Shown here: positions 10,298 through 20,729 of the stretch, piece by piece | Numbering within the stretch: the first letter of the stretch is position 1 | Layout: the number at the start of each line of letters is the position of its first letter | From: Cephalotrichum gorgonifer | Lineage: Eukaryota; Ascomycota; Sordariomycetes; Microascales; Microascaceae | Direction of reading: 5' to 3' | Length of the DNA stretch: 64,000 nucleotides | NCBI GenBank assembly: GCA_900312665.1 | Contig: ONZQ02000009.1 | Span: 124,001 to 188,000 of the forward strand | Program-made: the position numbers and the translations under genes | Notes under the pieces: model-generated | Told to the model about the DNA's origin: nothing | Database searches by the model: none | The model's input: the letters and a program-made list of their open reading frames with translations, nothing else

Positions 10298-13184
10298 ATG
10301 TCCGCCGAGAAGAATAAAGGTGGCGGCTCCGCTGCCCAGTCCGTCCGAATGGACCAGGAGTATCAGCTCCAAAACCTCCATCGTCTTGCCATGAACCATG
10401 ACTTTGAGTCCATGGGCCAGTATGCCGACGTGCATTCGGGCTTGGCCAGCCGTGGCAAGAAGGACGTAAGCTTGAATCCTGGAAAATATCCACTAACGAT
10501 GGCTATTCTAACCCGAGGGTTTCCACAGGTTGCTTCATATACGTCCGCCCAAGGTGACCTCAGCCAGAATACCCCGTCCAAAATGAAGAGCGGCATGGCC
10601 ATCCAGGCCCTTCATGGCGAAGGGTATATGCTCCCCCAGACATCAATTCAGAACATGATTGTGAGTTAGCCATTACATCTTCGGTTTGGTCCACTTACTC
10701 ACAACCGACCAACAATAGACCCAACAGGGCACCCGGGCCCAAGTTCAGAACAGCGATGCTATACATGGGGCTTCACAGGCCAACGACGACCTGAGCTCCA
10801 TCCCCGGCACCTTGGGTGCGATGGGCAGTGATTACGGCACCTGGAAGATGACCACTTCCCCTCCCCGTCTTTTCATGACACCTCGGGAACTCGATGGTTC
10901 TGCATATGAGACCTCCGATGAGTCGTCGCTTGGTACCCGCGTCTCAAGCAGCGCATTCAGCCTCACCAGCAGTGGCGATGATCGCCTGGTCGCAACCGAC
11001 AACCCCATGCGCGTACCACGAGCGGCCTTTGTCGTCAACGACGTGCCGGTATGGAGCGATCCTAACCCCGGTGGTTTCCGTCATATTGTCCTCAACCCGG
11101 AGGTGTCGCCGACGCCCGTCAACCGAGGTGGCCTCTTGAATCAGGGCGCATCGCTTGTCAGCCGACTAAACTTTGCCCCCGGCTACGGCGATGACGTTCA
11201 GTCAAACAGCGGCGACTCGGTCATAAGCGACATCCAAAGCCAGGTGATGCCGATTTATGACTCTGCAAGCAGCGCCAGCGGATATCAAGGGAGTTCGCGC
11301 GCGGTCTCTGTTGCTGACGACACCATCAAGGCTGTCGGCGGGCGAATATATCCCGGCGCTCTCAGGGCCAAGCCTAGTCTTCGACGGACCCCGGCGAATG
11401 CTATCCACGAGGTTGGGACGTCCGCGCATTACGCCCCGGCGCCCCTTGGTGCCCGCTACCCTCAGGATCTTCAAGCCCCTGTAGGTTTCGCATACATGGG
11501 CAACAACGTCGCCTACTCTAGCGCAAACATGGCCGCCCAGATCTTGAACCCCGAGAGCAGTTACGCGGGGTCCGCCGCTTCCGGTAATGAGTATCAGTCA
11601 CCTCGGCCGGTTCTAGGCTCGCCAATCGTCATGCGTCGGCCCTCTCTAGTGCCATTCCACCAGGGCGTTGGCGTAGGCAACGGCGATCCCACGCCTACTG
11701 GAAGCCTCTTGCCTGCCCGTTCGCCCTGGGTGAAACCCCAGTCGCCGCAACTTTCGAAGCTGCTCGATGGTCTTGGTGGAACATCGACTGCGGCCAAGAT
11801 GCTTGATACGGAGTTCTTCCCGTTCATCGAGACCGCCCGGGAGGGAGGTGGAGCAGTCAACCATGGCGTCATAAAAATCACCAATGTAAGCCTCGAGAAG
11901 AAGCTGGGGTGTAAAGGGGAGAAGAAGAAAGGCCCGATCTGCGGTCAGCCAGGATAAGTTGCTAACACGCTTGATTATTAGGTTCCGTTCGAAATCGGCC
12001 GTAATGAGGTTTATGCCTTCCTCGGCCGAAACTCGCGAGTCCTCCAGGACAGCATGGAGCCCATTCACATCATCATGTGTCGGGTTACTGGGAAGACACT
12101 CGATATCTACGTCGAGCTGCAGACCGCCGCTGATGCCGCTCGCGCAGTTGAGCGACACCTTGATAATTGTGCCGCGGGTCGCCCCAGCAAGCTGGGAGAC
12201 CGACAAGTCGACGTACACTTGTCGGACCAGACCATGCTGATGAAGGTGATGTTCCCCAAGGCGCCTGCCGTGCATTGGCTCGGGAATGTGCCCGCCATCC
12301 CGGAGAAAACGGTCTCTCCGTACCAATCGTTCCGAGGCTTCCTCTCCGACGAGGAGCTGACGATGATGACGAAACACGTCGAGAATCCGGCTCGCGTAAG
12401 TCATGATGCCGTCGACATCTACACCATGGCGTGGTAACCGTAGCTAACATATTGAATCTCCATAGTGCCCTTTCTCCAGGGGTTGCCCGGAGCGCCCGTT
12501 TGAGTGCCTCATTGGCACCCTCAAGAAGTTCCCTTGGGACAAGACGAAGCACATCACCATTCGTCAGCGGTATCGAATTTTTCATACCACTTACAAGCTC
12601 ATCGATATCCTGAAGAAAAAGGTCGATCGCGGAATCTACCCGGTTCGCCTAACGGCCAATCTTCTCAAACGACTCATTGCCACGGCGATGTCCTGCCCGG
12701 GCTTCACAGTCCTGCAGAAGGCTGACATCGCCAGTCTCGTTGGGCTCGAGAGCGATAGAGCCCGCGAGTTCGGGCTGCCCCCGCAAGCTGACCGATGGCG
12801 ACACCAGTATGCGACGTCGGTCAAGGCGGGCATCCCATTCGACCTTGTCGAGGTAGGCAGTTATTCTCCATTCACTTCCTAAGTATGATCCAAGGCTTGC
12901 TAACGAATCGGAATCCACAGTGGTACATCGGCGTTATCGCGAACGAGACCAAGGAGAATGTCGATGCGAAGTTCACCTTCCACGAGCGCCAGGAGATCCA
13001 GCGCCATGGCGCGGGCACTGATGACCACTGGGGTTACTTCTGGCTTGAGGTCAACCTGCCCTGCACCAAGGACCTGGAGGAGATGACGCTCCATGAAATC
13101 GCCGAGAGGGAGTTCGGCGTTATCGAAGACATCCTCCGCCGAGCCGCCCGAAAGATGGCCGGAGATAGAGCCATCCAAGAGTAG
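10298..13184 (+). CDS. RRM-like RNA-binding protein with an unrecognised C-terminal domain
   Basis: Six exons join in phase 0: 10298-10465, 10529-10660, 10719-11885, 11982-12395, 12466-12852 and 12921-13184, giving 843 aa. Residues 1-470 are mostly low-complexity and Ser/Pro/Gly-rich, apart from a short charged N-terminal helix-like stretch (MDQEYQLQNLHRLAMNHDFE). A divergent RRM begins near residue 484 (IKITNVPFEIGRNEVYAFLG) and runs to about 575 (DIYVELQTAADAARAV, then RQVDVHLSD); it resembles the quasi-RRMs of hnRNP F/H and RBM12. A second conserved-looking block, about 600-740, contains CPFSRGCPERPFECLIGTLKKFPW and several Arg/Lys-rich helices. The final 90 residues are charged and probably helical. 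The role is likely RNA binding; substrate and location are unknown. I do not recognise a named orthologue. Confidence 0.85.
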
Positions 13185-15436
13185 AGATGGCGTTCACACG
13201 CTCATGCACTCATCTTTTGGCGAAAGTGGGAGTTACAGAGTTGCGCCTTTTGGCATCGGGTGATACGAATCGATGATTTGACGACCGAGATGGAATGATC
13301 GTTTTACGAGGAGTTTGTTTTTAGTGCGGAGGAGTCGCTGGAGGACCGCATCGGGCAGGAGGCTCTTTTCGTTTTTTTTTTTTTGCGCCACAGATAAAGG
13401 TCCGGGAGGAACACGACTCAGGTCAGAGTGAAAAAAAGGAGATCCGCGAGGACACACAAACTACGGCGATGGGAGGCTGATATGTCTCGACGCTGTTCTG
13501 GGCTTGAGTAGATTAGAACGACGCACGAGCGCAAGACGGCGATGTGGGTGGATGAAGGGTCGCGAGGGGCAGATTCCAGTCTGACTTCTCTGCAGTGTAC
13601 AATAGTCTCTGGTTTTGTTTCTAGTTACTGATTACTGGGTATTAGCCCCTTGGTAAATGGTCAAGTTGAACATGACTGAATCGTCTCGCCGAGCCCGTCG
13701 TAGAGTCAGATGTGATTGTACAAGTAGGTCGTCGGAGTTGGACAAGGTCGGTAGTCTGCCGGAGAAGTGAAGCGCCTCTCTTCCCTTACAAGTGATGGCC
13801 GGAGGGTCCAATCATGATGAGTACCAGCACTTTGAGAGGAAACGCAACGGCGGGCAGGGGCAGGAGGTTCTTGAGGGAGCAATCAGTGTGAGTATTGGTT
13901 TGAGGGCATTGATATGTTTTATTCATCAGAGGAATCTAGCAATTGACGTATTGGAAGCTGGGAAGACACAATGGGAGGTATGAAATGGCCCGTTGGAATT
14001 TACAAGGTGAAAAGCAGGAGGTACGAGAGAAAGGAACAGCGGATGGATGTTGGAAGGGGAAGGGGAGAAGGGGAAGGGCATGGCAGGAAGGGAACGTGAA
14101 GCATCCTGGGAGGGAAGTTGCAAGTGGTCGTGGCAGCTTTTCTTCGTCATCAGTACGAAGTACTCTGGACTTACTGCCCGTGGGACGAAGCTGTCAATAC
14201 ATAGCTACCAGATTGAACCAAACACAAGTACTCCGTTGTACAAGTGCTACTAGTGCTCTACCACACGACGCAAGTACCAGTTTATCACCTTAGCTTGAGC
14301 ACAGGCCCACCTGGGCTGTGGATGCATCGCGCGCTACGTTGAAAGTATCGATGGAGAAAGTGAACCCTGCGCACTAACAGTGGATACCTAGCCAACAGAG
14401 GAAAAGCGTCAGGGGAGCGTCGCAGTAGGGCGGGGATGTCATTGTCTTGGCGTAATGAGACATGGAGCTCAAGACAACGGATGCATGAGCAAAGAAAGGC
14501 TTTCCAATTCGGATTTCTGCATGTCGTACTCGGCAGTGTCATTTGCGGTACCCGCAGTTGGGAGAAGTTAGAGTGCAAGTGTTCGTACCAGCACGGCTGC
14601 AAGTATTATTAGTGCAGCTGTCAGATTCGTTCAACGTCTCTCAAAATAATAAGAATCAAACCAATGGACGTCGGAATGCCTCATCACATGTACCTCGTGA
14701 GATACATCTGCTTCAACATAAGAGCTGTTACGCGACCCTAATGCCCAGTGCTCTCCTCCGGTTGTTACTATCAATGCCTGACTCCTGCCCGTGAGCAGGA
14801 AACTCGTATTATTACTTCTAAAAGTATATTACAGAGTGTTTGTACTCCGCGAGTGAGTGTTTGGATGGAATGATATCGACCTGTGTGACAAGATGAGTCT
14901 GCCGTGCAGGTACAACAAGTACTTCGTAAACTTGCTCGGTACGCAGTACTCCGTACTCGGTACCACACACCCGCCAGTGGGAGCGAGGTACCATATTACT
15001 CGTAGGCCGTGTTCTCAGGTGTTGAAGTGGGGGCCAATCCGGGACGCAAGGACCACCCCAGCTTCCAACTTCACGCTCCCGGACAACCAGCAACCACGGT
15101 CGACCACGGACCAAAAATACAAATAAAGGACACGCCAGACTCCTAAGGCAGGCCACACGTACTCTCCCTGTCCCTTCATCAACATCTCCTTCGTCTGGAT
15201 ACCCCAATTGGATTCTTGCTCACCACGCCGCAGTAAGTATTCCATCTCCATCGCCATAGCCAGCGCCGCTATCTCCCGGGCTGGGCTTAGCTAGAGTGTC
15301 TGTCTGTCGGCACTTTTTGTCCCCCCTAGTGTCTGTGCCTGTCTAGCCCCAAGCTCACCTATTCAACCTGGCAGGTCGCGATACGCAACATACCCCTTCC
15401 GTTTACTCTCAGGAACGTCAGACCATTCTACTCAAC
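13185..15436. other. Intergenic region and SFH5 leader
   Basis: No gene is recognised. The left part is the probable 3' UTR of the RRM-like gene, with poly-T at 13370-13384. The middle carries many GTAC/AGTACT fragments, a TACTCGTA at 14997-15004 and a TACTCCGTA variant at 14947-14955. The last 220 bp include a probable 5' UTR intron of SFH5. Confidence 0.55.
15233..15374 (+). other. Probable 5' UTR intron of SFH5
   Basis: A perfect GTAAGT donor at 15233, a CTCAC branch-like site near 15354 and a CAG acceptor ending at 15374 enclose 142 nt, 62 nt before the SFH5 ATG. No coding frame crosses it. This is inferred from splice signals only. Confidence 0.5.
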
Positions 15437-16899
15437 ATGGCCGCCGAACCCACAAAGGTCGAGGACCAGGTCGCTGGCGAAGCTCCTACCGTAGCTCCCA
15501 CCGAACCCGCTCCCCAAGCCGCCGAGACTAAGGTCGCGGATGCGGCCCCTCCTGCCGAGAGCGCAGCAGTTGCCAGCACCGATGGCGCCGCGGATGCTGC
15601 GCCTGCCGCCGAAGCCCCAGCTGCCGTCCCCGCTGCCGTCCCAGCTCCCGCCCAAGATGCCAGCGCAAAGGAGGAGTCGAAGGAGGAGCAGAAGGAGGAG
15701 CCAAAGGAGGAGCCCAGTGCCAAGGAGGAGCCCAAGGAGACGCCCCTCACCAAGCTTGCCAACCGTCTCCCCGCCATCAAGGAAAAGGCAGGTCATGACG
15801 AGATGTGGGGTGTTACACTCGTCGACATCGACCACGCCCCCACTGCCGTCGTTCTCCAAAAGTTCCTTCGAGCCAACGGGGGAGACGTCGCCTTGGCCGA
15901 GTCTCAGCTGACGTCCGCCCTCGAGTGGCGCAAGACGACCAACCCTGCCGCCCTTCTCGACGAGAAGGCGTATGACCAGGCCAAGTTCGGTGACCTTGGT
16001 TACGTGACTACCCACGAGGGCAGTGATGGTAAGCAGACTATCATTACGTGGAACATATATGGCGCCGTCAAGAACAACAAGGCCACCTTTGGAGATATTA
16101 AGGAGTAAGTGAATCACCATCGCGCCCGCCATACCCATGGCGATCTAGCTAGCGATCTTGGCCCCCTTGTACCAAGCGGTGACGCTAACGTTCATGGATT
16201 AGGTTCCTCGACTGGCGGGTCGCCCTAATGGAGCTCGGCATGCGGAAGCTTAACATCGACAAGGCCACGACCGCCATCCCCGATGGAGCCGAGGATCCTT
16301 ACCAGATGGTGCAGGTCCATGACTACCAGTCGGTCTCCTTCCTCCGCATGGATCCCCACATCAAGGCGGCCAGCAAGGTGACGATCCAGACGCTCTCCAT
16401 GGCGTACCCGGAGGTGCTCTCCCACAAGTACTTCGTGAACGTCCCCACAATTATGGGTTGGGTGTTCAGCGCCCTGAAGCTCTTCCTCTCCCCCGCCACC
16501 CTGCGCAAGTTCCACCCTCTGAGCTCTGGCGCTGGTCTCGCCGGCGAGATCCCCGCCTTCGCCTCCAGCCTGCCCAAGGAGTACGGCGGCTCTGGTCCCG
16601 GTGTCAAGGAGGGGCTGACCGTCAAGCTCACCGAGGCGCCCGTCTCGGGTGAGGCTGAGAAGGCTGACGAGCCCGCGGCTGCGGCCGCGACTGCCGAGGA
16701 TTCGACTCCCAAGGCCGACGATGCGCCTCAGGAGGCTCCGAAGGAGGAGGTGAAGGAGGAATCCAAGGAAGAGGCGAAGGAGGAGGCAAAGGAGGTCCCC
16801 GCGGCCGAGGCCAAGCCTGAGGAGGCTGCCGCCAAGAACACCGCTGTCCCCGCGGAGGCCGCCCCCGCCGGCCCCACGGCCGCCGAGGTCAAGGCTTAG
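15437..16899 (+). CDS. SFH5: Sec14-like phosphatidylinositol transfer protein SFH5
   Basis: Two exons, 15437-16104 and 16203-16899, share a split GA|G Glu codon and give 454 aa. A CRAL-TRIO N-terminal helical part begins near residue 102 (TPLTKLANRLPAIK) and the lipid-binding fold runs to about 350. Fungal SFH5-type blocks are visible: LVDIDHAPTAVVLQKFLRAN, FLDWRVALMELG, YFVNVPTIMGWVF and SLPKEYGGSG. The family moves phosphatidylinositol (and in yeast binds heme) at ER and plasma-membrane contact sites, supporting phosphoinositide supply and polarised secretion. Oddly, the fold is flanked on both sides by Ala/Pro-rich and KEE-repeat arms (about 70-100 and 370-454), making the protein longer than compact family members. 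A probable 5' UTR intron precedes it. Confidence 0.93.
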
Positions 16900-19800
16900 T
16901 AAACTCGCACGTTGAAAGTTAGGAGAAGGGGCTAAAAGGTCCTAGGAGATGAATGGGAAGGGGAGGATTTGTCGTTTTTGTTAAAACAAGGTGGAGTGAT
17001 GAGAGGGGGGCTGTTGTGCGTTTCTGTGGCTTCTTCATCTTTTTTTCGCGTCACGCCTGGTCGCGGCTAATACCCATAGTCTTTTCGTCTTCTTCTTCTT
17101 CCTGTCTAGTTCTCACTCTATGACCTGCGTTCTCTCCACGGGTATCTTTTCTCTTATTAGCCTGGGGGGGGATGGCCGGATGTTAATGTCTGTCTCCTTC
17201 TGGCCCTCCTCCCGTTCGGGTGGGGCCAACGGATAGGTCATCCGTGTTCTCTCTCACACTCTCTCTCACTCTCGGGATATGCATGTATGGGTTAGATTCC
17301 ACTGTAGAAAGGATGGGCACCTCGGTAGATAATACGTCAGGTGCATTTATAAACGAGTATGATAATGTGAAGAAGCGTTCTACGTAGAGGGGTGGTGTGT
17401 TTGCACGGTGACATGGGAACGGAGAGTTCGGGTAGAGTCGAAAGCGGTTTTCAGTTTTACTCTCAGCGTTTACCATGGGGCTTTCGTCTTTCGTTCCATC
17501 TAGGCGGCGCCCGTGTTTGCTGGTAAGAGGTCCTTGGCCTGGGGTTCAGGGGATATTTGGAGGATCGTAAGTGTGGTGGGTGCTATGACGGGTCGACGAG
17601 AGGTCCGAGGAATCAAGACGTGAAGATGTGGAGAGGGATGTCAAAAGGCCGTTGCATCGTGCTCACCCGGTCCTGGTGTCAGTCATCGTGCCCTTCCACG
17701 TCAGGCCCTGGATGTCCAGCTGTTGGGGTCGTGAGAATGAAGTGGTAGGAAGGAGGAGTCGACGTCGACGACGGTGGGTTGAAGCATGCCAACTAAATCT
17801 TTTGTGCGATGACCGGTTCGGCCCTGTTGTCCAACAAACCCGAAGTTGGCCGATGGAGAATGGAGCGTGTGATGCCCATAAAGCCTTCCAGCTCGAGCTC
17901 AATAGTGAGAAGCACTTCTTGGTGCTAGTCAAATCCCTGAGGACCAGTTGGTGCATGCCAATTAGGTCAGTCCTCCTCTCCTATATCTAGTCTCTAGCTT
18001 GAACACGTGAAGATAGGGCTATCGTGGGTCCAGGACATTAGCTTCGTACGAGTGTTCTCCTGGCGTCACCTACACGGTGTGGGAGGATTTGGGGGGATGA
18101 GCCTCGTGAAGACGCAGACCAAGCGCCAGAGTTGTGGTGACGTCTAGAGAGAGCCGGAAGACGGAAGTCCGTGATGATAAACCTATATTATCCAGAGTCC
18201 CATCTAGTTCAGTCACCTCAGATCCCGTTCTACTATTCCCCTACGGGGTTCAACTACGGTAGACTCCATCCCGGCGGAACAGCGCATTTTGCGGACTGAT
18301 ATAGGGGAAATGGGGGGTGGTTGAGTGGTCACAGCCACACGATGATGGTCTGTCCACACCCCGACAAAACTCATCATTAGAACGAACCACATCACGAAGT
18401 GACATGAATACAGCACGGTTATTACCGCGGATGACCATAACCGTCGATACAGGGCCTCATACTTCTTTGACCGTCGCCAGGCTACGTTACACGTTCTACG
18501 AGACGAATGTGAACCCCGGCGCCTCCGGAAGAAGGGGGGATTTCATCATAATATCCGTGTTACGAGTATGCTCTGAGAGGACTTCCCGGCTATCCCCCGA
18601 AGTAGAAAACTCAGTTCGTCCTATAATCTCTACCGTGAACTTACAGTGATGGATGAGGTTGTATGTCACCGGGTTTGTGCGAATGTTGGGGACAAAAAAA
18701 CTCTAGATCTAGGGAAGTCTCGAGCGGTCCGAGATCGACCGCCTCGACGAGCGCTCTATCTGCATAAACTATGAAGCTTCGGTAATGATCGCGATATCAC
18801 GCCCGCCTTCCCCCCAGCTCGCAGATACTACCGTTGCCCTAGGGTGAAACGCCGTGGCGGGCAGGGCATGAGCGATCATCACCTCCCATCTGAGGATCTC
18901 CATCGCTCTCCAGGCGGACCTTCAAGGGCCCGATCCAGAAAAAAAAAACGGCGCAGAAAAACGGCACGTCGTATATCAGGACCTGCTCTTGGAATGAACG
19001 TCGATAGCATCACCCCAGCCACCTCGCCTTTTGGGGCCACGCGTGCAAAGGGGGGGGAGAAGGAGGGCGGCCGTAGAGAAGGCCGTGTTGTTCTTTTCCT
19101 TACAAGCCGCCGCCCTCCTGCGGTCTTTTCCTCTATGTCACGGGTTTTCTAGGGTTTCCACCTCCTGGGGGCCCGGATTTCTGGCCTAGATGGGAGGCTC
19201 GTTCGAGGCTGACTGTGTTGGGGGTGGTTGCTGATAATACCCTCCCCCGTTGTCTCTGACGAGCCCCTGACGCATACTCGTATTATGTACCCGCTACCTC
19301 GGCCGGCTTCTTCCCCATGCGGTTTCTAACATTCCATTCCTTCCATCCCACCTGCCCAAAAACGAAAAAAAAAAAAACCCTACGACAGGTGTTTGACAGT
19401 GCTGGCAGGAGGATCAGGACGTGAGACGCGTGCCCAGGCAGGCAGGCGCCTCGACAAATAGGAAGAGTGAAATTGGAAATAGGATCAAATCAAAAGTAGG
19501 AATAGGAATCGAACTGGCTCACGTAAACATCTACAACACTTGATGGTTTATATACCACGAGTACTTGTAGACCGACGGGATCGCACCTGCCACATCCCAC
19601 CCAGCTGCTTGCTTCGTATGGAGCCTTCACCTTTGCTTCTCTCTCCGCACCTCACCTCACACGGATATTCATGACAACAGCTCACTCGCCAGTCAGCCAG
19701 CCAGCCAGCGCGCCCGGGTCACCTTCCCCTTTCTTCCGTCAAAACCCTCATCCCCCTCTCACCTCTCTCTCTTATTACCTCGCGCTCCAACACCCATTAC

Positions 19801-20729
19801 CCCATCACCCTGTCACCCACCATCACCCTATTTTTCGTTGCTGGCCCATTGACGTACTCGTACAAGGAATACAGAAGGACAGGCCAGAAGACGGACGAAC
19901 ACCTCTTGCCCCTTTTGGACCCGTGTACTTACTTCCGTACCCCGTACTTCCCCAGTCACTCCGCGCCCTCTTTCCTTCCTTAAAATCTCGGGCTCAAATT
20001 CTCCGCCTTCGATACACCTTCCACCTCGCATAATCACCCAATTCAACCGCCAAACATCTCATTCCATTTGACCCACTTGCACCTCCAACTCGAGCACGAG
20101 CTCAAGCTCGAGCACTCCGTGGATGAAGGTATCGGGTCTATTCTGACCAGGGCCGCTACCTCTTCCCGTTCTGCTTCCGCTCCTATTATTGAGACGTCTT
20201 TCATCTCCCTATTTGACTGCTTCGCGCTAGCTGAGAGTGGTGTGCGTGTTGATTTGTGGTGGACCGCGCCGTTATATCAAGCTAATACTTACTCTTCCTA
20301 CTCCGTACAAGTGTACGCGCGAGTACCACCACTATACCACCAAATTTCCCCATATATCCCCATTTCCCATTTCCACTCTCCCCCGTTTTCCCAGAGCGCG
20401 TGCTCGGATCCTCTTGTTTCTTTCCTCCCCCACCACGCTCCCCTGCCACCACGCACTCTCCCCCAGTGCAACATCTTTCTTCTCGCCATTCTCGTCACCT
20501 ATAACCGCGTCAATTTACTTTGGCAACGGACCAAGCTCCATTCTGACACCCGCTCTACTTACAATCACGTCGCCGCGACGTGTAAGCACGCGTCTTCTTT
20601 TTTACTGGCTAAACTTCTGAGCGGTCCTCCCGCCCCAACACCACCATCGTGGAAATATCGCGTCTGCACACAAACACAAGACCTCTCCCCCCCTGAACTC
20701 AACCCGGTCAAACGCAACACCGGCTAGAA
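16900..20729. other. Intergenic region between SFH5 and the SET-domain gene
   Basis: About 3.8 kb with no supported gene. Short frames occur but none has domain-like sequence or splice-linked continuation. CT-rich DNA (CTCTCACTCTC) is at 17248-17273. TACTCGTA copies lie at 19275-19282 and 19855-19862, and a TACTCCGTA variant at 20299-20307. The stretch 19570-20720 is C/T-rich and probably serves as promoter and leader of the SET gene. A 220-codon frame at 20068-20727 begins at TTG and is not credible as a gene. Confidence 0.55.

Noticed and set aside
15428..16138. 236-codon minus-strand frame opposite SFH5
   Set aside because: Antisense shadow of the Ala/Lys/Glu-rich coding exon; Gly/Leu-rich low-complexity only.
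19490..19530. Possible tRNA B-box (AGTTCGATTCC on the minus strand)
   Set aside because: The flanking bases cannot form a T stem or acceptor stem, and no A-box lies at the right distance. No tRNA or 5S rRNA gene was recognised anywhere in the window.
20068..20727. 220-codon plus frame directly before the SET gene
   Set aside because: It starts at TTG, is not in phase with the SET gene, and its sequence is typical of translated C/T-rich leader DNA.
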